From an uncultured Desulfobulbaceae bacterium (GTDB taxonomy: Bacteria; Desulfobacterota; Desulfobulbia; Desulfobulbales; Desulfobulbaceae), in assembly GCA_945787305.1 (NCBI GenBank), contig CALZIH010000160.1:1-15792 (forward strand): a DNA stretch of 15,792 bases, given 5' to 3'. The position numbers were made by a program, and so were the translations under genes. Positions 1 through 6,741 of this stretch are shown one piece after another. Below the pieces are notes generated by a model, which saw only the letters and a program-made list of their open reading frames with translations, searched no databases and was not told where the DNA came from. Positions within the stretch are counted from its first letter, which is position 1, and every line of letters begins with the position of its first letter.

Positions 1-261
1 GACCGGGTCGGCTTGCTCTTCTTCGAAGAAGGCAAACCGCCTCGTGGAAGTAGGGTTATATACGACCGTCGGCAAAGTGCCGTCAGCAAGATGCGCCCGG
101 AGGAACTCCCCACCGATCTGTTCCACGCAGACGGAGCGCGTCTCTTCCACCTGACAGGCATCACACTGGCCTTAGGATCTCACCTCGCGGCAACGGCACA
201 ACATGCCCTGCAGCTGGCAAAGACTGCCGGGTGGATGGTCAGCTTCGATGTGAACTACCGT
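1..261 (+). pseudogene. PfkB-family sugar kinase fragment (KDG kinase-like), truncated
   Basis: The reading frame is open from base 1, so the gene begins outside the window. The visible stretch of about 87 residues resembles the central part of PfkB/ribokinase-family kinases, closest in my reading to 2-keto-3-deoxygluconate kinases: a SRVIYDR segment, a LFHLTGITLAL strand and turn, and the FDVNYR motif ending near base 261. In intact family members FDVNYR is followed by a Pro/Lys-Leu-Trp segment and then by more than 150 further residues carrying the nucleotide-binding and GAGD catalytic motifs. Here homology stops right after FDVNYR. The frame then runs through about 27 unrelated residues and continues in phase into the next gene remnant, with no stop until 483. 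I read this as a 3'-truncated pseudogene fused by deletion to what follows; a working kinase is excluded. Family identity is fairly secure, substrate is not. Confidence 0.7.
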
Positions 262-342
262 TACGTATTTCGATTCTGTCGCAAAACGTATGTCCGGATA
301 CTCAACACATGTCAATGGCCGGTTTCAAGGAGGAAAATTCAC

Positions 343-483
343 ATGAGCGATCAGGAAATCGTGGATAAACTAGAACGCATCTGGGGCACCATCGCCGATC
401 TTTGTTCGACTTTGACCGAAAAGGAATGGAAAATGAGCCTGACCCCTTTTCCTAGGAAAATTCTGCAACTCAAAGGAGTCTGA
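343..483 (+). pseudogene. N-terminal remnant of a DinB/maleylpyruvate isomerase-like protein
   Basis: An ATG at 343 has a textbook Shine-Dalgarno site (AAGGAGG, 327-333, 9 nt spacing) and opens a 46-residue frame. Its first 30 or so residues (EIVDKLERIWGTIADLCSTL, then TEKEW) look like the first helix of the DinB-like fold found in proteins annotated as maleylpyruvate isomerase or mycothiol-dependent enzymes, where LTxxEW is followed by a Pro-Cys-Pro-Gly-Trp segment and a metal-binding His. That continuation is missing: after KMSL the residues are unrelated and coincide with REP-like repeats. Intact relatives are about 200 or more residues long. The fragment is also in frame with the upstream kinase remnant, so a 156-residue chimera could be read from a TTG at base 13, but the start with the Shine-Dalgarno site is more credible. 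It is probably non-functional; the family call rests on a short N-terminus. Confidence 0.5.
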
Positions 484-490
484 TCCCTTT
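435..490 (+). repeat. Pair of REP-like repeats, GAGYCTGAYCCCTTT
   Basis: Two 15-nt copies, at 435-449 and 476-490, differ at two positions (both C/T) and lie in the same orientation 26 nt apart. The second, with its upstream flank AAAG, forms an imperfect palindrome (AAAGG ... CCTTT). From general knowledge, GTCTGACCCCTTT-type palindromes occur next to REP-associated tyrosine (RAYT/Y1) transposases in many proteobacteria-like genomes; no transposase is seen here. The first copy starts exactly where the upstream coding homology is lost, and the second ends 22 nt before the next start codon, so the element probably marks the deletion or insertion junction. Confidence 0.5.
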
Positions 491-512
491 AACGTTATAA
501 GGAGAAGCCGAA

Positions 513-1115
513 ATGAATACGTATCGAATTGTTCTTGCTGCTCTGTGCTTTATGATGATGTCAATGCTTTCTGCCTGCGATAACAGCGAAAAAACATCTA
601 AGGGTGCAGGAGAAAATATGGTGAAGAGTGTTGATGCCTGCAACCTCCTCACCCAGGAAGAAGTAGACGGCCTGTTTACAGAACCTCCTGGCCCTGGAGG
701 CCCCAATTCACCTGCTCCTCATATCCAGGAGTGTGTCTGGCCCGCCGAAGGTATTTCCAGTCTCATTCTTCAAGTCTTGCCCGCACCTGGGAACGTGCTG
801 GAAAGTATCGATTTAGGAGATGGTTATCGAGTGATTGATGTGGATGGAATGAGTGGTCAGACAGCGGCGGCTATTCAACAAGGCAATCCTGAGTATGGAA
901 CCAGCAAAGGCTTGGCAATATTCGCTATTGCCAAGGATGATTACATGGTGACCTTGTCACCTGTCAGACTCGATATTCAAGAAGGATCGAACAAGTTTGT
1001 CGGTGCCGTAAAAAGCATCGCCACCGACGGCGGAGAGGTAATAACATATTGTATTTCCGTACTGTGCAAACGGCGTTTTGGACTTTTTACGAGTCCATCA
1101 AGCTTGACTTGTTGA
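513..1115 (+). CDS. Secreted lipoprotein, DUF3558-like
   Basis: The start ATG has AAGGAG at 499-504 (8 nt spacing). Residues 1-22 form a lipoprotein signal peptide with a hydrophobic core and lipobox LSAC, giving acylated Cys22. After a Ser/Lys/Gly linker comes DACNLLTQEEV (41-51) and, near 74-76, a C-x-W motif. This arrangement (D-A-C-x-L-L near the mature N-terminus, then C-x-W, likely one disulfide between Cys43 and Cys74) resembles DUF3558-type lipoproteins, best known from actinobacteria, of unknown function. The core appears to end near VKSIATD (about 172). The last 28 residues are basic and Cys-rich (ITYCISVLCKRRF...) and do not look like a continuation of the domain, so the natural stop may have been lost. 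It probably sits in the cell envelope. Coding and lipoprotein nature are secure; the family assignment is tentative. Confidence 0.7.
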   Translation: MNTYRIVLAALCFMMMSMLSACDNSEKTSKGAGENMVKSVDACNLLTQEEVDGLFTEPPGPGGPNSPAPHIQECVWPAEGISSLILQVLPAPGNVLESIDLGDGYRVIDVDGMSGQTAAAIQQGNPEYGTSKGLAIFAIAKDDYMVTLSPVRLDIQEGSNKFVGAVKSIATDGGEVITYCISVLCKRRFGLFTSPSSLTC

Positions 1116-1311
1116 AAAAACTTGCAGAAAAGGCTGTCCAGAAGCTTTGAAAAGTTTACCTATTTTCAAGGAACCCAGAAAAGGATATGCTATGCAGCCA
1201 AAGCTTGTCTGCCATGTTCCACAGTTGCAATGTGAAATCGGTGAGCCATTACAGCAAAGATAATAACTGCTAACCTTACCTTGCAGCTATCTCTACATAA
1301 GGAAGCGTACA

Positions 1312-1893
1312 ATGCCATACATACCTACCCGGGACGAAGCCCTTGACCTGCTGAAAACGTACAACCGTTCAGAGAGCCTTATCAAACATGCCTTGGCCGT
1401 GGAAGGCGTAATGAGATATTGTGCACGGAAAAGAAAAGCAGATGAGGAAAAATGGGGTATTATTGGTTTGATCCATGACCTGGATTACGAACAGTTTCCT
1501 GATCAGCACTGCAAAAAAACAGAAGCTATTTTGAGGGAAAACGACTGGCCGGAAGAATACATACGAGCGGTAATGAGTCATGGATGGGGAATCTGTACGG
1601 ACATCGAACCACAAAGTGAATTGGAAAAAGTGTTGTATGCCATAGATGAACTGACGGGGCTAGTTACATCGACGGCGCTGGTACGACCATCGAAAAGTGT
1701 TATGGACCTGAAGCCAAAATCCGTGAAAAAAAAGTGGAAAGATAAGCGGTTTGCCGCAGGTGTCGATCGTGCAATTATAGAGAGAGGCGCTGCAATGCTT
1801 GGGGTTCAAGTCTCGGATCTCATTCTCGACACAATCATGGGTATGCAGGAAGTGGCAGAGCAGATAGGCCTTAAGGGCAATGCTGTTGGTTAG
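1312..1893 (+). CDS. HD-domain metal-dependent hydrolase
   Basis: The 193-residue protein has the full HD-superfamily metal site: His26 (SLIKHALAVE), the HD pair His55-Asp56 (GLIHDLDYEQFP), His66, His90 (MSHGWG) and Asp112 (AIDELTGL). The first helix and spacing match the HDIG-type single-domain hydrolases of 180-200 residues common in anaerobes; members cleave phosphoester bonds in nucleotides or second messengers, and the substrate cannot be told from sequence. No signal peptide or membrane segment, so cytoplasmic. AAGGAAG at 1299-1305 precedes the ATG at 6 nt. It stands alone: 196 nt separate it from the lipoprotein upstream and 232 nt from the next gene, and the flanks show no partner. 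A basic stretch KPKSVKKKWKDKR (134-146) follows the core. The C-terminal helical part (150-187) is also typical of this subgroup. Confidence 0.85.
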   Translation: MPYIPTRDEALDLLKTYNRSESLIKHALAVEGVMRYCARKRKADEEKWGIIGLIHDLDYEQFPDQHCKKTEAILRENDWPEEYIRAVMSHGWGICTDIEPQSELEKVLYAIDELTGLVTSTALVRPSKSVMDLKPKSVKKKWKDKRFAAGVDRAIIERGAAMLGVQVSDLILDTIMGMQEVAEQIGLKGNAVG

Positions 1894-2125
1894 AATTCAG
1901 CTGTACCCTTTTCCGTCCCAGCCCATAATAGTGCAGGCTCTACGGACGCTGAGGCCGGGAAGGACTGATGGGTGGCTTGAAAAATTAGGATTTTCGTTCG
2001 AGGTCAAGGCATGCGAACAATTTTACCACAGACATATAATTGATATTCCGAGGATAAAATTTTGAGCATAACGCCGAGATCGAGCGAAAATACAATTATT
2101 CAGGGTAGCCTGATATCAAAACATC

Positions 2126-2497
2126 ATGAGTAACAAGATGACGAGAAAAAAAATATTTTTCATTTGGCTGCTTGGATGTGTTGTCGTTATGCTTGTTACA
2201 TCCTGCGCTTCCATGGTGACGTGGAATATTTATTTTCAACCGGATGCCAACATCCATTCGAAACCAATCAAGCATATCTGGGGCATGATATACCTTGTTC
2301 CGGCTGGCTGGCTGTTATCATTCATGACGCCATTTGGCTGGGCAAACCTTTTTTTCATGTGTATCAGCGTCTATACCAAGCTACCCGGTCTCCTTGTTGG
2401 CTCAGCAATCGCAACAGTATTAACGGGGATCTTTTGTCCAATTAACTATGTCACCATGCTGAGCCTTCAAACACAATACCCAGCCATCATGCCATAA
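2126..2497 (+). CDS. Small hydrophobic membrane protein or lipoprotein, unknown function
   Basis: Not recognised. The 123-residue frame begins MSNKMTRKKIFF, with a positively charged start and a hydrophobic core at 11-26 ending in VTSC, a plausible lipobox with Cys27. Further hydrophobic stretches lie at about 52-66, 73-83 and 88-104, so the mature protein would be both lipid-anchored and membrane-embedded, or Cys27 may simply lie in a first transmembrane helix. Codon use is unremarkable. No good Shine-Dalgarno site precedes the ATG at 2126, nor an alternative ATG at 2138, which weakens the start choice. The 232 nt upstream are AT-rich and could hold a promoter, but no clear box stands out. 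Isolated, with no operon partner. Confidence 0.55.
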   Translation: MSNKMTRKKIFFIWLLGCVVVMLVTSCASMVTWNIYFQPDANIHSKPIKHIWGMIYLVPAGWLLSFMTPFGWANLFFMCISVYTKLPGLLVGSAIATVLTGIFCPINYVTMLSLQTQYPAIMP

Positions 2498-2831
2498 AAA
2501 ATCCAACTAAAGGGGCTTTGCCCGCAACCCGGGTTTATAGACCGTAGGCTGAAGGCTGTTAGCAAAAGACTAAAAGAAGCAGCCCTAATAGGGCTTCTAA
2601 ACAGCTTCATCCAGAGAACCTTTTGTTATTACGGTGGAAAGTTGAGATGATTTTCTCGGAGTCTACGCTTACCTGTTTTTAGGCACTGACACCTTTCGAG
2701 AACAGGGATGCAATGTGATACAGAACCGGGCGGCAGCAAGAGAGTGACGGAGCTGAAACAGTGACTGAAAATCGGCTGGAAACAACCCCTCGTGCACAGC
2801 ACCTGCTTCTCCCTGCAGAGGGAACAGGAGT
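2498..2831. other. Gene-free stretch with one imperfect hairpin
   Basis: No credible gene was seen in these 334 bases on either strand. The only structure found is an imperfect hairpin at 2575-2598 (AGAAG-CA-GCCC, loop, GGGC-TTCT). On the plus strand no T-run follows it; read on the minus strand it is followed by a T-rich stretch, but no minus-strand gene ends nearby. The end of this stretch must contain the promoter for the HNH nuclease gene, but I could not pick boxes with confidence. Confidence 0.4.
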
Positions 2832-3170
2832 ATGAAGAAAATAGAATATAGAAATCAAGCACTGAAGATCCTGCCGTGGGTTTGCGGGAAATGCGGTCGC
2901 GACTTTTCCGGAAAAAATCTGCGTGAGCTGACGGTCCATCACAAAGACCATAATTACAGGAACAATCCGCCCGACGGCAGTAACTGGGAGCTGCTGTGCA
3001 TCTATTGCCACGACAACGAACATTCCCGCTCCCTGGATGCCCAATGGCTACCCGCAGAAGACCCAACAGAAATTGAAAAAAAATCAGTAGGCACCCACAC
3101 TCCTTTCGCCGACCTCGATAAAATGTTGCGGGTACCCGGCCAGGATAAAGGCAACGACGACGGAGAATAG
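2832..3170 (+). CDS. yajD: YajD-family HNH nuclease
   Basis: The 112-residue protein closely follows the layout of E. coli YajD: an N-terminal ALKILPWVCGKCGRDF zinc knuckle (Cys18, Cys21), then LRELTVHHKDHNYRNN with the HNH histidines (His36-His37, Asp39-His40), GSNWELLCIYCHDNEHS with the middle Asn51, second zinc pair Cys56/Cys59 and final His60/His64, and the C-terminal signature PFADLDKML (91-99). All metal and catalytic positions are present, so it should be an active metal-dependent DNA endonuclease fold; the physiological role of YajD is not established. The start lacks an ideally spaced Shine-Dalgarno site (AGGAG lies 1 nt from the ATG; GAGGGA lies about 9 nt away), but an upstream in-frame stop leaves no other good start. 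It converges with the minus-strand rhodanese-YceI gene 161 nt away. A polar extension after the PFADL motif is slightly longer than in E. coli. Confidence 0.85.
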   Translation: MKKIEYRNQALKILPWVCGKCGRDFSGKNLRELTVHHKDHNYRNNPPDGSNWELLCIYCHDNEHSRSLDAQWLPAEDPTEIEKKSVGTHTPFADLDKMLRVPGQDKGNDDGE

Positions 3171-3197
3171 TTGACCTGCCTCCGTTTGAGTTTACAA

Positions 3198-3238
3198 CCG
3201 GAAATTGTCGTCTCCGGAAATTGTCGTCTCCGGAAATT
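3198..3238 (+). repeat. 16-bp tandem repeat, 2.6 copies
   Basis: The unit CCGGAAATTGTCGTCT occurs perfectly at 3198-3213 and 3214-3229, then its first nine bases again at 3230-3238. It lies between two convergent genes, 28 nt after the YajD stop and 94 nt beyond the stop of the minus-strand rhodanese-YceI gene. No hairpin with a T-run is formed. It looks like a local slippage minisatellite, with no seen function. Confidence 0.85.
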
Positions 3239-3331
3239 CCCCTCGACTCAAACCAGCAGCTGGTTTCGCCGTCGCACTACCTCTACAGCTTCCAAGACAT
3301 AAAACGATCTACTTCAATTAAAGGAAGCCTC

Positions 3332-4261
3332 TCAGGATGCAATAATGCGCAGTTGGATACTGATCGGATCAAAAACCATATGCATGCCAAGATGTTCAAA
3401 AAAGCGAGTTGACCCATACAGGATATTCCACCTTGTCCGGTCAATGTCGAAATGCGCCTCGAGTACCAGGTCATTTTCCGCTGTTTTTGTAATGGTCGCC
3501 ATGAAATCCTGCCGTGCTTCAACGCCTTTCAGCTTTAAAATTCCCTTTATCAAATAATTTTGAATCGTTAAATATGGTTCCTGTACCTGTTCGGTACTCA
3601 ATATCCTGAAGGTGGCCCTTGGAAAGAGATCGGTGTGAAAAAAATCATCGGATTGAAGATGAGCAATGAGAACCGGCTGCAGTTCATCACCTTCAAGGTT
3701 TATATTTGTTATCGACTGCATGTCGATATCGAATCCGCCGGTGATGTTTCCATCCTTGACAGTGAGCTGCCCCTTGACGATGCTGATGTTGCCAAAATGC
3801 CTGGAGTTTGGATTCCTTCCGGTCCACTCGATACTGCTCCGATTTGTATCAATGTTATATGATCGGTCTTGCAGCTCCAGTTGGGTTTGCGGATCATCAG
3901 GCTCATCTATGCCTTCACCAGCCAGTGCTAAACCGGCAGAGCGCCACGCTTCAAGACCACCCTGTAATACGGAAACACTCCGGTAGCCCTCCCGGACAAG
4001 CTTCTCTGCGGCCTTCGTTGCATCCATGGACCTGGAACTGGAGCCGTACAGAACAATCTCGGCCTCTTTGTCCTCGGTTATGTTTTTGAACTGGTCAATA
4101 AAGGTGACTTCAAAAACACAGGCATTGCTCGCACCCGGCAAGTGAACTCTTTGAAAATGATCGCCTCCCAGGGTATCAACCAGGGTAAATCGTTTATCAT
4201 CATCCAGCCAACGCCTGAGTTCGTTTGCCATGATTTCTTTCTGTGTATTTTCGCTCATCAT
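3332..4261 (-). CDS. Degenerate rhodanese domain fused to a YceI-like lipocalin domain
   Basis: Numbering from the chosen ATG at 4261 (309 residues), which has AGGTGG seven bases upstream; a GTG at 4300 is possible but has weaker support. Residues about 8-115 are a rhodanese domain: LVDTLGGDHFQRVHLPGASNA near the N-terminus and SVSVLQGGLEAWRSAGLAL at its end. The active-site loop reads VLYGSSSRSM, with Gly73 exactly where the sulfur-carrying cysteine belongs, so sulfurtransfer is unlikely. Residues about 133-305 are a YceI-like beta-barrel (SYNIDTNRSSIEWTGRN, GGFDIDMQSIT, HLQSDDFFHTDLFPRATF), a fold that binds amphiphilic or isoprenoid molecules. YceI proteins are usually exported; no signal peptide is seen here, so this one is probably cytoplasmic. 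It is the last of a minus-strand run. The domain calls are firm; the joint role is unknown. Confidence 0.85.
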   Translation of the reverse strand: MMSENTQKEIMANELRRWLDDDKRFTLVDTLGGDHFQRVHLPGASNACVFEVTFIDQFKNITEDKEAEIVLYGSSSRSMDATKAAEKLVREGYRSVSVLQGGLEAWRSAGLALAGEGIDEPDDPQTQLELQDRSYNIDTNRSSIEWTGRNPNSRHFGNISIVKGQLTVKDGNITGGFDIDMQSITNINLEGDELQPVLIAHLQSDDFFHTDLFPRATFRILSTEQVQEPYLTIQNYLIKGILKLKGVEARQDFMATITKTAENDLVLEAHFDIDRTRWNILYGSTRFFEHLGMHMVFDPISIQLRIIAS

Positions 4262-4455
4262 GCTCCCCCCACCTGTAGTTTTCCGTCCCTGTATTGCCAC
4301 AGGTTTGGCTTTATCTCTTGGCTTGACACATCTTCTTTCTTACACAAGTATGCCACAACGTGATTGTCGTCAAGACCACAGCTACTTTACTAGACTTGAG
4401 GGTGCCTTGAGCAAGATGAAAGGGCTCTGCTTCAGTGAAAAGCATCCCCCCGGAC

Positions 4456-5346
4456 TCAAGCTGTCTCTGTCAGACTGAGCACTGCGGACGCCAGGCCATT
4501 TACCACTGCCGCTGCGCGGTCAAAATCGAGAGTGACGGCCTTGTCAGTTGGTTTATGATAATGAGGGTTACGGTAAAAAGCGGTGTCCGTGAGCATCGCT
4601 GCCGGGTAGCCATGGCGGTTAAATGACCAGTGATCGGAAAAATCAATACCGTAGACAAAGGAAGGGCCATTCAACCTGGCGACAGGGAGGTCGGTACCGA
4701 GCTGAAAACCTGTCTTGATCCGGATTGTCCATCGCCAGGAACGCAGGTTGCCGACCAAGGCTATAAAATTCCCTTCCTTTGGGTATATCCTGTTCATAAA
4801 CGGAAAGGGATAAGATTGGCTGCCGCTTGCATCTTGAAAATAGCCGATCATCTCCAGACAGATCATACCGCGAACCCGTGCACCCTCCTGTTTGAGGCTA
4901 CGGGCATAGACATAGCTGCCCATTTTCCTGGTCCTAAATACGGGCGGTTCCTCAAGACAGAAAGCCACCAGCCTGAGTCCGGGGGGCGGATCTGCCGCCA
5001 AGAGTCGTGCCAATTCAAGCAGGCCGCCGATGCCGCTTGCGTTATCATCGGCTCCGGGCGAATGGCTGACAGTATCGTAATGGGCGCCGACAACAAGCAG
5101 GGGCGTATCGGTCGGAGTTACTGCTTCCTCCGGGGGGAAAGCAATCACATTATAACAGGTAACTTTTCCCCACACCACAGGCTGAGTCAACACCTGATAA
5201 CCAAGTCGACGAAAAGCGACAGATATATAATCTCGGGTTTTATTGAGAAGATCCGGTCTTGTACGGGGACGGGGACCGATTTCCATGGCCAGCCAATCTA
5301 CAACCTCCCGTAACCTGGCGGGATCACAGCGCTGAAGATCTTGCAT
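4456..5346 (-). CDS. M28-family zinc aminopeptidase
   Basis: Start taken at ATG 5346, with GGGAGG ten bases upstream; a TTG at 5364 would overlap that site. The 296-residue protein carries the M28 signature: HYDTV (His89, Asp91), PGADDNASG (bridging Asp100), the acid pair in CLEEPP (Glu132-Glu133, catalytic and metal-binding), LEMIGY (Glu165) and the C-terminal HYHKPTD with metal-binding His264. All expected co-catalytic zinc ligands are in place. The EEPP...MGSYVYA variant after the acid pair marks a subgroup often seen in anaerobic and environmental bacteria. Relatives release N-terminal amino acids from peptides. No signal peptide is visible, so it appears cytoplasmic, although many M28 enzymes are exported. 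It lies 68 nt downstream of the SRAP gene on the same strand and 194 nt upstream of the rhodanese-YceI gene; co-transcription is possible. Confidence 0.88.
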   Translation of the reverse strand: MQDLQRCDPARLREVVDWLAMEIGPRPRTRPDLLNKTRDYISVAFRRLGYQVLTQPVVWGKVTCYNVIAFPPEEAVTPTDTPLLVVGAHYDTVSHSPGADDNASGIGGLLELARLLAADPPPGLRLVAFCLEEPPVFRTRKMGSYVYARSLKQEGARVRGMICLEMIGYFQDASGSQSYPFPFMNRIYPKEGNFIALVGNLRSWRWTIRIKTGFQLGTDLPVARLNGPSFVYGIDFSDHWSFNRHGYPAAMLTDTAFYRNPHYHKPTDKAVTLDFDRAAAVVNGLASAVLSLTETA

Positions 5347-5414
5347 GTCTGCGCAACCTCCCAAGGAAAGCTACTAAGAATGGCAACCGGTTTGAATTGA
5401 AATTTGAGCCACTT

Positions 5415-6089
5415 CTATCCAACCTCTACCTTTTCAACACATTCGGGTCCATTATGTCGGGGACTGTTGACCTGTGAGCCTACCGGATAAGCCTCCATCT
5501 GCTCTGAAGGATATGCTGCAGGTAGCCTAGAGAGCACCTGCTTCCCAGTCCGCTGATCAAGCCAGACTCTTAAAGCACTCTCCTCCAATATCATCGGCAT
5601 TCGATCGTGGATATCCAGCATCAGACCATTGGCGGCGGTGGTGATTATCGCGCATGATTCGATTATCTCCCCCTCCCCTCCTTGCCACTGGTCCCAGATA
5701 CCGGCCAAGGCGAAATACCCGCCGTCGACCGGCCGTATGAAATAGGGCTGTTTGCCGTCTCCCTTCTTCTTCCACTCATAAAAACCGCTGGCCGGGATGA
5801 TACAGCGACGGTAGGTAAAGGGGCCACGAAAGGACGGTTTTTTCTCAATGCCCTCTACCCGCGCATTGATAAGCGGAAACCTGGTTTTTGCGGTTTTTGA
5901 CCAGAAAGGAACCAATCCCCAGCGGAGCATGGTATATTCGGGGAGACCCGTTTCCGGGAAGGTTCGGATAGCGAGGATGTCCAGAGATGGAGCGATGTTA
6001 TAGTTTACAAGTGGAGGCGGAGGGGATGGTAGCCGGAGCGATTCATAACCGAAGGTGCCGTTACCGAAATAGGCGAAGCGTCCACACAT
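5415..6089 (-). CDS. yedK: SRAP-domain protein (YedK/HMCES family)
   Basis: The 224-residue protein is a complete SRAP domain. It begins Met-Cys-Gly-Arg-Phe; after removal of Met1, Cys2 becomes the N-terminal nucleophile that forms a thiazolidine crosslink with abasic sites in single-stranded DNA. Other conserved positions are present: YNIAPS with Asn31, LRWGLVPFW (55-63), INAR with Arg77, ASGFYEW with Glu105, and HDRMP with His161. The family shields abasic sites at replication forks. The start is fixed by Cys2; the upstream Shine-Dalgarno site is weak (GGG, 6 nt away). Many bacterial relatives sit in SOS regulons, but I could not find a clear LexA-type box in the 120 nt upstream. The last 20 or so residues (after VNSPRHNGPECVEKVEV) match the usual end of the family. 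Confidence 0.93.
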   Translation of the reverse strand: MCGRFAYFGNGTFGYESLRLPSPPPPLVNYNIAPSLDILAIRTFPETGLPEYTMLRWGLVPFWSKTAKTRFPLINARVEGIEKKPSFRGPFTYRRCIIPASGFYEWKKKGDGKQPYFIRPVDGGYFALAGIWDQWQGGEGEIIESCAIITTAANGLMLDIHDRMPMILEESALRVWLDQRTGKQVLSRLPAAYPSEQMEAYPVGSQVNSPRHNGPECVEKVEVG

Positions 6090-6209
6090 CGTTTACCCGT
6101 TGTTCAAGAGTTACCATCTATCGCAGTCCATCCAAAGCGCACAGACACTCTATCGGTTAGTCGTATTCTCGGGGTTCTTCCTCACATAATAGGGCGAGGT
6201 CCAGACTGG

Positions 6210-6575
6210 TCATTGCTTGTTGCCGTCTTCCTCTTCGGCCATGAAATCGTTGAGCATCTGTGCCATCTCACGGGCAATCAACTTCTGAGCGTCCGGCGGA
6301 CAGCACCGCAACATTTCAACGGAACTTTTCAGAGTCCGGTCAATATCGTACCATCTGGCATTTTTTGCCAGCGCGGCTTCATCCATATATTTATCATCTT
6401 GCTCGCCAGTAGACTGTGCTTCTGCAACTTCTATATTGTGTTCATTTATGACTTTAACCAGATGCATGGCCAGGCGAATCTGGTTTTCATCACTGGATTT
6501 CTCCAGGGTTTTCATCGCCATGGATAAAAGGGGATCTTGATCATACCACCTTCTCTGTTTTCTATCGCCGGTCAT
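6210..6575 (-). CDS. Small protein with two internal RWYD repeats, unknown function
   Basis: Not recognised as a named family. AGGGAGGAG lies five bases before the ATG at 6575, so translation is well supported. The 121-residue product consists of two copies of a roughly 36-residue unit: residues 9-44 begin RWYDQDPLLSMAM and end KVINE, and residues 74-109 begin RWYDIDRTLKSSV and end QMLND. They align without gaps (RWYDxD, L at the same places, an Ala/Leu helix, final Asn) at a spacing of 65 residues. Both predict as two amphipathic helices; the linker (45-73) and the tail (EEEDGNKQ) are acidic and polar. No signal peptide or membrane segment. It is 120 nt upstream of the SRAP gene on the same strand and follows the cytochrome terminator, so it likely has its own promoter. 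A small helical binding or assembly role would fit, but this is speculation. Confidence 0.7.
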   Translation of the reverse strand: MTGDRKQRRWYDQDPLLSMAMKTLEKSSDENQIRLAMHLVKVINEHNIEVAEAQSTGEQDDKYMDEAALAKNARWYDIDRTLKSSVEMLRCCPPDAQKLIAREMAQMLNDFMAEEEDGNKQ

Positions 6576-6673
6576 CTCTGCTCCTCCCTGTTTGCAAACT
6601 GGTCAACGTAATGGCAACTACAAGAGTTTATGGACACTTCTTAGTCTTGATTTCATAAAAAATCCACGGAAAA

Positions 6674-6713
6674 CAAAAAAAAATCCCGAAAACCATACCG
6701 GTTTCCGGGATTT
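6674..6713 (-). terminator. Rho-independent terminator of the heptaheme cytochrome gene
   Basis: A 14-bp stem with a single mismatch (arms 6681-6694 and 6700-6713, 5-nt loop) lies 28 nt beyond the minus-strand stop codon at 6742. Read on the minus strand it is followed by a run of nine Ts, then GTTTT. On the plus strand only A-rich sequence precedes it. Strong, one-directional intrinsic terminator. Confidence 0.9.
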
Positions 6714-6741
6714 GAATAAAAGAGATATCATGGTTACGTCA

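Noticed and set aside
13..483. A single 156-residue protein starting at TTG 13
   Set aside because: It joins fragments of two unrelated families, has no ribosome site at base 13, and contains a strong internal start at 343.
1147..1169. Inverted repeat TTGAAAA/TTTTCAA after the lipoprotein gene
   Set aside because: AT-only-like arms, no T-run; too weak to call a terminator or operator.
1880..2065. A 61-codon plus-strand frame after the HD gene
   Set aside because: It overlaps the end of the HD gene, has no ribosome site and no recognisable protein pattern.
2575..2598. Hairpin as terminator of a minus-strand transcript
   Set aside because: The nearest upstream minus-strand gene ends over 700 nt away, with the YajD gene in between, and the stem is imperfect.
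4630..5313. A 227-codon plus-strand frame
   Set aside because: It lies opposite the M28 peptidase, whose catalytic motifs are all intact; the plus-strand product has no recognisable features.
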